NCBI GenBank assembly: GCA_032716605.1
Contig: CM064495.1
Span: forward strand, 40,016,858-40,080,857
From: Paralithodes platypus
Taxonomy: Eukaryota; Arthropoda; Malacostraca; Decapoda; Lithodidae
DNA length: 64,000 bases
Reading direction: 5' to 3'
In this document: positions 1-11,100 of the stretch, one piece after another
Layout of the letters: each line of letters opens with the position of its first letter
Numbering within the stretch: position 1 is the first letter of the stretch
Notes under the pieces: generated by a model
Databases searched by the model: none
What the model was told of the DNA's origin: nothing
Seen by the model: only the letters and a program-made list of their open reading frames with translations
Position numbers and translations under genes: made by a program

Positions 1-55
1 GGTGCGGGAGGGGTGCGCGAGGGTAGAGAGTGCCCGCTCTTATTGCAACCGCGTG

Positions 56-56
<1 letters not shown>

Positions 57-143
<87 letters not shown>

Positions 144-247
144 TGTATATATACGTATATATATATATATATATATTTATAAAATTTATAAATATACTGT
201 ATACTGTATATATTTATAAAATTTATATATATTTATATACCGGTACC

Positions 248-300
<53 letters not shown>
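57..300. repeat. (TA)n microsatellite with interruptions
   Basis: Nearly pure TA dinucleotide runs (about 59-142, 160-176 and 251-299) separated by short AT-rich spacers and a CGGTACCGG palindrome near 241. Open frames reading Ile-Tyr repeats across it are translation artefacts. Confidence 0.95.
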
Positions 301-303
<3 letters not shown>

Positions 304-305
304 GG

Positions 306-1007
<702 letters not shown>

Positions 1008-1159
1008 TTTAGGGGGCAAGGGATTCAGCGAGGTATCCTCGGATGTCGGCTAATTTTTGTTGTTGTTTCTATTTAGGTAATATTTGGTAGTACTGGCATA
1101 ATTTCATCTAAATTTGCCTGTAAATTTGTAAGAAATCCTGCTTCAAAATATACAGTCCC

Positions 1160-1345
1160 TCCCTCAATCAATCTTTCCTTCATCCTATGACTTAAACTGC
1201 TTCAACTTTGTTGGTCCAGGCATTTTGACACCAATGTCCCTTGAATTTGGCTCTGTCACTCCTTTGGCTTTGAGGGAGACACTCGTTACAGGCAACTTGC
1301 CTTTTGTCTCCTTCACACACATAAGGAAAAAAGTCAAAGAGACAT
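1160..1345 (+). mobile_element. 5'-truncated LINE tail (family of 59.76-61.47 kb)
   Basis: The text from CAATCTTTCCTTCATCC through the TTGCCTTTTGTCTCC end matches 61310-61460, which holds the C-terminal SSYDLNCFKLRVSRHFGSNVP-like codons and 3'UTR of the degenerate LINE near the right end of the window. Only the last ~190 bp are present. Confidence 0.7.
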
Positions 1346-1650
1346 AGGCTACAGACACATTATAATGACAGTCGTGAGTGGTTTAGCGGAGATAACAACA
1401 GATCAAAATACATAAAAAACAAACGTAGGTGGATAACGAGGAAGAGGATAGAGATAATAACTTAATTAATAGTGAAGAAATAGCCAGTACCCTTTGGACA
1501 GCTGACGCAAGTCCTGTTCCTGGTGGGGTATTCCCTGAAAGTGTTGGTGTTATGTGGGTGGTTGATCAAGAACGCGGCAAGCAAAATAGCAACAACACAA
1601 ACTCTGTTCTCACTGTAGATTGTTTGTAACAAATCTAACTAACTTGTGTG
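1346..1650. other. No recognised gene; short open stretch
   Basis: One acidic 66-codon open stretch (1429-1629) begins with GTG and has no ATG, splice context or recognised motif. I see nothing else in this interval. Confidence 0.4.

Positions 1651-1654
<4 letters not shown>

Positions 1655-1737
<83 letters not shown>
1655..1737. repeat. (CT)n(TA)n compound microsatellite
   Basis: About 48 bp of CT followed by about 34 bp of TA. The same CT-to-TA order recurs inside intron 2 of every array unit. Confidence 0.95.
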
Positions 1738-1740
<3 letters not shown>

Positions 1741-1938
1741 TACACTGTATATGTTTCCATCTATGTATTTGTCTTCATATTATTCTCCTTCCCCCACCTG
1801 CCTGTATTTCCTGGAAGTCATTACTGTTTCCCAACGTTCAGTCGGTGACCAATGTTGCTGCTTCTCTTGCATCACTTATGGCAACACAGCTCGCTACCTC
1901 ATCAATGACTAACACAGATAGAACAAGACATTTCAATA

Positions 1939-2336
1939 TTAAGGGGGGTGGGGGGTCATGAACCTGCCTTTTTTTTCTCTTTCTTTTCTTTTCTCTCTTT
2001 CTCTGGCTTGTATCCATTTGGCCCCATTCAGCCAACTGTTTTAAGACGTTTATCCACATCCAGGTGTCACTTTCTTCCTGGCGAGCGATAGCGAGCCATC
2101 ATTGTATGGAGAAATCCGGCTTCGCCGGAGAAATTTTTCTATCGAAAAATTTAAAAATTTAGCTTGCTGTCAAAACAATAATATATATATGCTGGCTCGC
2201 TACCTCTCGCCAGGAAAATATTGACACCTGGATGGGGGTAAGTGTCTTAAAACAGTAGGCTGAATGGGGCCGAATGTATACAAGCCAAAGAGAGAAGGAG
2301 AGAAAGAGAAAAAAAAAGTGAGGTGGGCCCACTTAA
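1939..2336. mobile_element. Palindromic TTAA MITE
   Basis: Begins TTAAGGGGGGTGGG and ends GGTGGGCCCACTTAA. Inner arms are long: GGCTTGTATCCATTTGGCCC (about 2006) pairs with GGGGCCGAATGTATACAAGCC (about 2265), and CCTGGCGAGCGATAGCGAGCC (about 2078) pairs with GGCTCGCTACCTCTCGCCAGG (about 2192). It has no coding capacity. TTAA ends are typical of piggyBac-type non-autonomous elements, so the class is inferred. The core is related to the intron-1 MITEs of the array. Confidence 0.7.
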
Positions 2337-2544
2337 ACATAACTCACCTAACATAGCCTTCCAAACATTAGGATAGGCTGGATTAGGTTAGGTCAAATTA
2401 GTAAGGTTCTCTTATAACCGCGGGAGTTACAAATTTAGTCAAAAAGTCGATTATGTACAATAAATGTTTTGGGAGATGTCCTTCTCAACGGCCCCTTTTG
2501 TCTTTTAGTCCATTTTTTGCCAATATACAACCAAATATATGTTA
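2337..2544. other. Spacer before the array
   Basis: AT-rich, with a few AGGTTAGGTTAGG-like words. No coding or structural signal seen. Confidence 0.4.
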
Positions 2545-2710
2545 GAGAATGTAACTAAACAAACCTGACCACATTTAGCTTAGGATATGTTAGGACAGTT
2601 AAGGTTAGTTATGCTATATAGGGTTATATAATTGGTTCTTAATGTTGGTGCTTGGTAGCGAGGTGGTTCATTAATGTCTATCACCCCAACACTTACCCCT
2701 TTGGGAAATC

Positions 2711-2933
2711 ACTATAGGTAGCGCCAACGAACTTGACAATAATCATGATCCCTGACCTCTCTGTAACTCAAAAGGGCCTAGAGCAAACTGGCTTTAAATA
2801 TCCACACCTATTTCCTGATGGACTCTTCCCTAATGATAGAAACGTCAGCCCGATTGCTATAATTTATTTAGAGTTATAAGAAGTTAAGGGGTCAAGATTA
2901 TTGTCAAGTTCGCTGGCGCTACCTACAGTATAG
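2711..2933. mobile_element. Palindromic MITE upstream of gene copy 1
   Basis: ACTATAGGTAGCGCCAACGA at the left pairs with TCGCTGGCGCTACCTACAGT at the right. Arms are about 55 bp including AATAATC and GAGTTA blocks. Counterparts lie at 20779-20994, 26936-27151, 33046-33261 and 39211-39425. It lies about 400 bp upstream of the TSS in each unit. Confidence 0.75.
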
Positions 2934-3255
2934 TATATCAATATTTCCCGAGACATTGACACACAGGAACTTCAAATGACCAATAACCCATGCAGTACCA
3001 GGGACGTCCTTTTCATCATACACTGGCTACTATTAGACTATTTCATTCATCTTAGGAAGGATCTCTAGCAATAATAAGGCTTCTAACGATTTCAGCGAAC
3101 CCTTTGAACTCCCACAGATCCTTCCTAACCTGCATAATATCTTTTAAATATAGGTACAATCAAGAATAACACACGTCGCTGGTACTCAAAGGGTTAATGA
3201 CTCTAATGGTGCAGCGAAACGTTATATGCCAGGGCATAGGAAACTTTTGTGAAGA

Positions 3256-3338
3256 GGGACTTTCCCGTGATTCACCACACTAGAATGTACAAAGGATGAC
3301 TGTACTCTATAAACCCAAGCACTGTCAACAACGCATCA
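3256..3338 (+). promoter_or_regulatory. Core promoter with kappaB site, gene copy 1
   Basis: GGGACTTTCC (3256-3265) is a perfect kappaB-type site (Dorsal/Relish/NF-kappaB consensus GGGRNNYYCC). TATAAA starts at 3308, and the TCAGT initiator has its A at 3338, exactly 30 bp downstream. On that TSS the kappaB site is at -82 to -73. Copy 1 has about 30 extra bp further upstream compared with the other copies. The motifs are directly visible; function is inferred. Confidence 0.75.
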
Positions 3339-3438
3339 GTGCTTCCTTGGTCGTCGTAGGGGATAGTTCTGCTGAGTTGTATGAAGCAAAACGCCATATA
3401 CTTTGAAGCAACATTCAATATAATATCAACATAAAGCA

Positions 3439-5090
3439 ATGAAGGTATGTCACTAATTGAATATTGGTTTTATCTGTATCTCAATATATTATTGTTATAG
3501 TGCTGCATTATTTAAAGATTTATTTCAGAATACCAGAGATTTGCTAATTTTCCTAGAAATAATCACAGTAATGGCAGTATAAATGTGTAAGAACAAATAT
3601 ATACAGTATGTGTGGTTATTTTATTGCTGTTCATATACTTTAGATTTGAGTCCCGGTATATATATTTATTTAATGCTTAAATAAGAATATTGTACCCTGT
3701 TTCAATTTATCGTCTTTAGAATGTGTCTATAATTTGTAGAAAAAAATTTCTATAATATATTATTTATTATTCCACAATATTCCTAATAAGCATACTTTAC
3801 CCGACCCTTTCTAAAGTAAATTTTGTTAATGGAAGATCCTTTTTATTATCTTAATTTGCTAAAGGTTTCGGTGTATAACCAATTTGAATGTTTTAGGGGG
3901 AGGCAGTCGCTTTTGCTGGACCCCTTTCTCCCTCGTGTTTAGCATATTAGCTTTGACATTTTAAGACGTTCGTTCCGATAGTTTGACGATTTTGAGACCT
4001 TTCGCTTCATTTCTTTGTCAATATTAAGACCTCTCGTGCCATTTAGGTGTCTTTTTTTTCCTGACGAGCGATAGCGAACCTGTAATTTTAGAAGGCACCG
4101 GCCTTCGGCCAGGAAATTTTTCTACCGAAGAATGTACACATTTATCTTGAAAGGGGGTCTAGGGGGTGTTTTTTTAAAGCTTGATGGTGGTCTAGCGAGA
4201 AAACTCAATAGTAAATAAAACAATCAATATATAGAGTAAAAAACGAGCACTACCCCTAAGGTTTATAAAACTGTATTGCAGTAGCTGAAATATAATGTAT
4301 TAAAAGTTGTCATTACACTGAAGAGGTAAGTGAGTGATTAGTTTGTACAAGTGAATACAATCATCCTGAAATAATTGGAATCAAATGAACAAAGCGTCAT
4401 ATAATCGAAAGTCAATTAACCCTTTAGATTTGAGATCTTAAGACGTAAGTAGATTTTAAGACCTTTCGTTCCATTTCTTTATCGATATGAAGACTTTCAT
4501 GCCATTTAGGTGTTGAGTTTTTTTCCTGGCGAGCGATACCTAGCTTGTAATTGAAAGAGAAACCGGCCGAAGGGCCGGAAATTTTTGTCTATCGAAAAAG
4601 TGTACAACTTTATCTTGAAGGGGAGGGGGGGGGGGGGGGGGTAAAGCTTGGTGGAGGTCTTGGGACGAAAATAAAATATATAGAAAGATAAATAAACAAG
4701 CACATATACAGTATAAGCCCATCCCCCCTTAACGGTTCCCCCATGTTGTTTTCAGTTGGCCGGAGTCCCCCTTGTGATGATGCTGGTGTTGATGTTAGCG
4801 TGCCTCCTCTATCCTGTCCACGCTGCTCCAGGTAGTGTACAGTCATTTACACACATTCGTGGACATCAATACTTATGCTCTCCCTCTCTCTGCTATCCTT
4901 TCCTTCCCCTTTCCCTTACTATCGGGATTGCTATATGTCTACTAGAATAATTAAGTCCTGACCACCTCGCTGGGATCGTAAGGTCTGTGTGGCCACTATA
5001 TTTACTGTATGTAACTATGTAAATCTCTCTCACTCACTCACTTTATCTCTCTCTCACTCCCACTCTCTCTCTCTCTCTATATGTATATAC

Positions 5091-5175
<85 letters not shown>

Positions 5176-8100
5176 TAGTATATACAGTATATATATATAT
5201 ATATAAATATATATATATAAACTATTGGTTGTTATCGCCTCTAAGGAGACATAAGATATCAGGAACCAATAGTATGTGTATAACTGTATATGACAGCACC
5301 ACCGTCACTTCTTCCTCTGACATAGCTGGACTCTTTGCAAACTTTTCCTTCTCTGTCTTTTCTTTAATATCTTACCTTTTTGCTGGAAATACGCTCTCAT
5401 TCAACCTGTCCCAAAGAAGGGTGTCCGCTCTCAACCCTCCAATTACCTTGCATTTCTAAGCTTTTTAAATCTGCTCTTAATTCAATATGTCTTTAACATT
5501 TGTCTTCCCATAACCTGCTTTCAGATCGCCAGTATGGTTTCCTTTAGGGCTGCTCTACTGGTGATCTTCTTTCTTATTGAAATGCTGGGTGTGAAGGGAA
5601 TTCATGTTCTCCTGAAATATCCCCAGGCTACCTTTAGGATCAACTTTTCCTGGTACCTGGCGCGGGGTACGAACCTCTGAAGGGAATTTAACCCCCCTAA
5701 AAACCCACAGGTTTTGAGATGCCTTGGGTGGGGTTCGAACCCTGGTTAGTGACCCAACCATCACCACCAGGCCCGCGCGCTAACCCACTGTACTACCACG
5801 GACGTATTAAAAGTATAGCAAACTTAGTCCGATTTTTAAGAACCAGGTGATAGTCTCGAGGTGTTATCACATGATGAGTTTATTGGACTTACCATCTCCG
5901 ACTATTTTACGCTATACCTGACGTCAACTCGGGTTAGTATTATTGTGGGTGCGGGACATTTTCGAGGGCATTACATTACATCCTTCTTTAACTGGGCTAG
6001 TCCCTAGCCTATTTTAAGGTCGTAAGGTATCGTAGCTGTATTACCTCAGCAATCTCAATATTGTTGGTATAGGGTTCGCGTGACGGGTGCTCCACGTAGC
6101 TACCTGGTCACGTTCCCTAGCTGCCACCAATGAAATGCTGGGTGTGATGGAGACTGGGTTGCTAACTCTGCGACATTTATCTGGAAGTATGGCTAGCCTC
6201 GCACCGACGACCATTGGGTGCAGGGTTGTGAATGTGTTGTAAGAGAATAGATGGCATGCAAGGGGCTAGTAAAGTTTTAATGTTGTTCTGGCCTACTAAG
6301 TGAAGGTAGGCTGGATAGGAGTATATATATAAAAGGTTGGAGAGCGTTAGCAACGGACAATTCAAGGATCTTCAAGAGGTATGAGAGAGAGGCTAGGTCG
6401 GACAAGAGTCGAGAAACGCGGGTGTCTTAATGAGAGGGGGGGAAGAGTTCAAGGGCTACAGGGAAATTTTGCCCCTAAGGTCCCTGGGCGTGGGGGTGGC
6501 ATTAGGCTACAATTGATATGGAAGTTTGAAAAGGCAGTAGAATACGTTAGCCAAATGCTACCGGGGAATGCAACTATGGGGTGGTATATGAGTCTGGAAA
6601 AGATAGAGTTATGTGATCAGTCCGAGGGTTATGGATACTATTAGTTGGCCCTGGGAACTGCGTTTTCTATTAAATATAAATACCAACAACAGCGGCAGTT
6701 CGTAGGGGTACTTAGTTATTGTTTCGGGGTACTTATGACAGATACTGGTAACCAGGTTATCTTATACAATCTCTGGTTGGGGTAAGAGGTGTAAGACACG
6801 AAGTAAATTGGCGTAGTGTGGGCTGTGGATACGAAGGAGGCAAGGGGAAGACGTATGACAATTGTGGAAAGTAAATGGAAAAAGGTGAACACAATGGCGG
6901 ATAAATATACTTAACCTGAGGATTGCATACATCGATGAACGATGACATTATAGTCGTCGTCCTAATAAGGTGATGAAACCTGGTTGATCTGTACTTGGCA
7001 CAATACGACACAAGGACAGTGCCGCTATGTCGCATCAATGCTGGTGGCAGTTAATATTATAGACTTAGTTACTAGAGGAACAATGCAAGGGGCGACTGAG
7101 CACGGGTTACATATATCTATACTCGTCATGGAAAATGATATACGAGGTCTAGGGACAAACGTGGATGTTTTAACTTCTAAGATATATAACATCTACATCT
7201 CGGATGTAAGAACATACATAGATATAATTATGGCTGTCTGATGTGTTGGCATTGGCTCAACGTCGGGACAGGGCATGGGTGTTTTTAATATGAATGTATA
7301 TTCCTGTTCATCATCTTTGTAGTTAGGAGTGTAGGACACGAGGGGGTTAGTGTACGTGAGGTGTGGAAAATGGTCAGTTTAGAAAAGGTAAATGGGTGCG
7401 TCCTGGAGCTATTTAGCCCTGCGGGCTTGGGCCTGTCTGAAATGGCTGGCTCGGTCAGCTGGTCCTTTCGTTCTGTGGACCTTTCCTTTGGTGTTTCTGT
7501 GTGGTGTTCGTTCGTGGCTTCTGTGGTGGGCTTCTCGTTCTGGGGCATTTTACTTCCCTCTCCTTCATTATAGGCTCGTCCTCGAGCCTCAAGGGTGAAG
7601 TAAAAAGAAGCATAGTCAGAAAAGTGTAGGTTAACAAGAAAAGTAGTATGACTAAGGGAAAAAAATAATATATACAGTATATGGAAACATGTAAATTTAA
7701 GAAAGGACAGATAATTAAGAACACATGAAATTAAGAAGAGGTAAAGTGTTTAACAATGTATAAAGCAAATTTAAAAGATAGTCAGAAAAGTGTAGGTAAC
7801 AAGAAAAGTAGTATGACTAAGGGAAAAAATAATATATACAGTATATGGAAAACATGTAAATTTATAGAATCATGCCCAATCGCCTAGGAATTGAAAAAAA
7901 TAAAAAAAATCAAGTACAATAATATCCTCATCATGAATGAATGAATGAATGAAAAAATTATACATTTTAATGGGAAGTGAAGTTAGGAATCTAGGTCAAG
8001 AGTGGTAGGGAGGCTGGACTGTGGACGAGCCTGCATGACCCACCTCTTCTACCAATCCTGATTTTAAGTGAATATTGGGGTGGATCTACCGTTAGTTCTT

Positions 8101-11100
8101 GTCGTTAGGAATGTGGGTCTGGGGGCGAGCTGGCCCGGGGCCAGTTTTGGAGGGGGGGTCTAAGTGGTTTCGGTCGGGGGTAGTGATAGGGGGGTTTTAA
8201 AGATGAAATGGGCAGGTCGAGTCGGGGTTGTTGTTGCGGAAGAGGTTGGTGCTGGGGAGGGGTTGAATTGTGTAGAGAGTTGTGGTCGTGAGTTGGGTTT
8301 GGGGAAGGGTGAGTAAGGCTGAAGGTTGAGAGTTTACTATGATCGGGTGGTTTGGAGGTTTGGGGTGTGGGGATTTGATAGGGAGATGGTGGGGGGGGGG
8401 GGGTCTGGGCAGGCAGGGTTGTGGTTTGAGAGGGGTTGAATTTGGACTGATTTTATTTTCGGGAGAGACATGGATGGGATTTCGAGGAGTGGTTGAAGTT
8501 GAGAGGTTGATTATGTTTGGGGCGAGAGAGAGAGTATTTTGGGGTTTAGCCAAGGTGGAAAAAGTGTTGTGGTTGGATTGGGATAGGAGTGGGATTATGG
8601 CGAGCGGGATGATTTGGGACGGGTGGGGTAACGGTGAAGAGGGGGAGGTTGAAAGTTTAGCTGGGCTCATGATGGTGGGGGACCGACTGGTGAGCAGGTG
8701 TTCGGTACGCATGAGGGGGGGGGAAACCACTTTGGTGGGGGTCACGCGTGAGGGGGGGGTTAACGGCGCGTGTGGGAGGATCAGAGTGGTGGGGTGTGTC
8801 GGTGGCAGTGACGGTTTGTTTAGAGGTTATCTGGGGTTGGTGGGTTTGTCTGTCATGAGGGAGTGAGTCAAGTGTGGGGTTTTGAGGTTTATTAGGGGTG
8901 TGAATTGTGGGGGGGTGGAAGGGAGCTACTGACGGAAAACTGTCACAAGGGAAATTTTGTTGGTGGGAATTGGTGGAGGTTGAAAGTTTAGCTGGGCTCA
9001 TGATGGTGGGGGACCGACTGGTGAGCAGGTGTTCGGTACGCATGAGGGGGGGGGGGGAAATCACCTTGGTGGGAGTCACGCGTGAGGGGGGGATTAACCC
9101 GGGAGCTGCGGGGTTAACGGCGCGTGTGGGAGGATCAGAGTGGTGGGGTGTGTCGGTGGCAGTGACGGTTTGTTTAGAGGTTATATGGGATTGGTGGGTT
9201 TGTCTGTCATGAGGGGGTGAGTCAAGTGTGGGGTTTTGAAGTTTATTAGGTGTGTGAATTGTGGGGGGGGGGGGGGGGGTGGAAGGGAGCTACTGACGGA
9301 AAACTGTCACACGGGAAATTTTGTTGGTGGGGAAATAGCTGAGCATTTCTGGGGGAAGGGGGGGAACATGGTTGGGTCCCTAGGTCGTCACGCGTGAGGG
9401 GAGGATTAACGGCGCGTGTGGGAGGGTCAGGGTGGTGAGAGGTGAGCGAGTTAGGAAACGGGATTTGTTGGGGGGACTGCGGCGGGTTGGTGGGGGAAGA
9501 GTTAGGTGTAGAACAGGGGTTATTGGTAGAGGACTGATGTATTGATTTGGGGTTGTTAACAGGACGAATTTGGGGAATTTGCTTGGTGTTAGTCTCGGTC
9601 TGGTTAAAGGTTATGTGGGGCTGGGGAGGATTAGTGGGGGCAGAGTTAGGCATAGGACATGGGTTATTGAGGGAGGAGTGATGTACTGATTTGGGGTTGT
9701 TAACAGGACGAGTTTGGGGAATTTTCTTGGTGGCAGTCTCGGTCTGGTTAGAGGTTATCTGGGACTGGTGAGTTTGTTTGACATGAGAGGGTGAGTCAAG
9801 TGTGGGGTTTCGAAGTTTTCTAGGGGTGTGAATTGTGTGGGGGTGGAAGGGAGCTACTGACTGAAAACTGTCACAAGCTACCGACGGAAAACTGTCACAA
9901 GGGAAATTTTGTTGGTGGGGGGATAGCTGAACATTTCTGGGGTCATGGGGAAAATATGTTGTGGTAGGCCTACATAGGTAGGCATAGCTAGAATACGGGG
10001 CATGTTGGGGGGGCTGCGGAGGGTTGGTGGGGGAAGAGTTAGGTGTCGAACAGGGGTTATTGGTAGAGGACTGATGTATTGATTTGGGGTTGTTAACAGG
10101 ACGAATTTTGGGAATCTTCTTGGTGGCAGTCACGGTCTGGTTAGCGGTTATCTGGGGTTGGTGGGTTTGTTTGACATTAACAGGACGAGTTTGGGGAATT
10201 TTCTTGGTGGCAGTCTCGGTCTGGTTAGAGGTTCTCTGGGACTGGTGAGTTTGTTTGACATGAGAGGGCGAGTCAAGTGTGGGGTTTCGAAGTTTTCTAG
10301 GGGTGTGAATTGTGTGGGGGTGGAAGGGAGCTACTGACTGAAAACTGTCACAAGCTACCGACGGAAAACTGTCACAAGGGAAATTTTGTTGGTGGGGAGA
10401 TAGCTGAACATTTCTGGGGTCATGGGGAAAATATGTTGTGGTAGGCCTACATAGGTAGGCATAGCTAGAATACGGGGCATGTTGGGGGGGCTGCGGAGGG
10501 TTGGTGGGGGAAGAGTTAGGTGTCGAACAGGGGTTATTGGTAGAGGACTGATGTATTGACTTGGGGTTGTTAACAGGACGAATTTTGGGAATCTTCTTGG
10601 TGGCAGTCACGGTCTGGTTAGCGGTTATCTGGGGTTGGTGGGTTTGTTTGACATGCATAGAAAAAGGATGGGGTTTATGGGGTAACACAATTGATGGAAG
10701 ATGATCGTTGGTGGATGGCTGGGCAGGGGAAAATTTAGGGATGGTCAGAGAGGATAGAGGCAAGGAAGAGTGCACTGGGGTTGGACTTTCACCGGAAGTC
10801 ATTTTGGAAGGGTGCACGGAGTCTTGGATAGGGGCTGAAGGGTTGGATAGGGGATTCATCGAACTGCGTAGGCATTCTTCTCTGATGGAGAGCATATGTT
10901 CTTCGAATAAGCCATACGGGTCGAGATGGGCGGTGATGTGGGGTGGGAGGATGTTTAGCAATGCGGTGAATAAGAGTTCATTTTGTTGGTCGTAATCTTC
11001 ATAGCTATACGTGGTCCTCACGTATCTGTAGAGTTGTATGAGGGTCACATTTATATCCCCTTCATACTTGATCTCGTCGACTTTTATTATTTTGGGGGCG

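Noticed and set aside
2..304. Long Ile-Tyr frames here and at other TA tracts (745, 4989, 14268, 24334 and others)
   Set aside because: They are translations of (TA)n dinucleotide repeats and not coding.
1429..1629. 66-codon acidic frame before the array
   Set aside because: It begins at GTG with no ATG and has no splice sites, homology or second copy.
6381..6644. 87-codon plus-strand frame in both LTRs ([14 protein letters not shown]...)
   Set aside because: It is antisense to the element's transcription and conserved only because the LTRs are near-identical. No recognisable domain.
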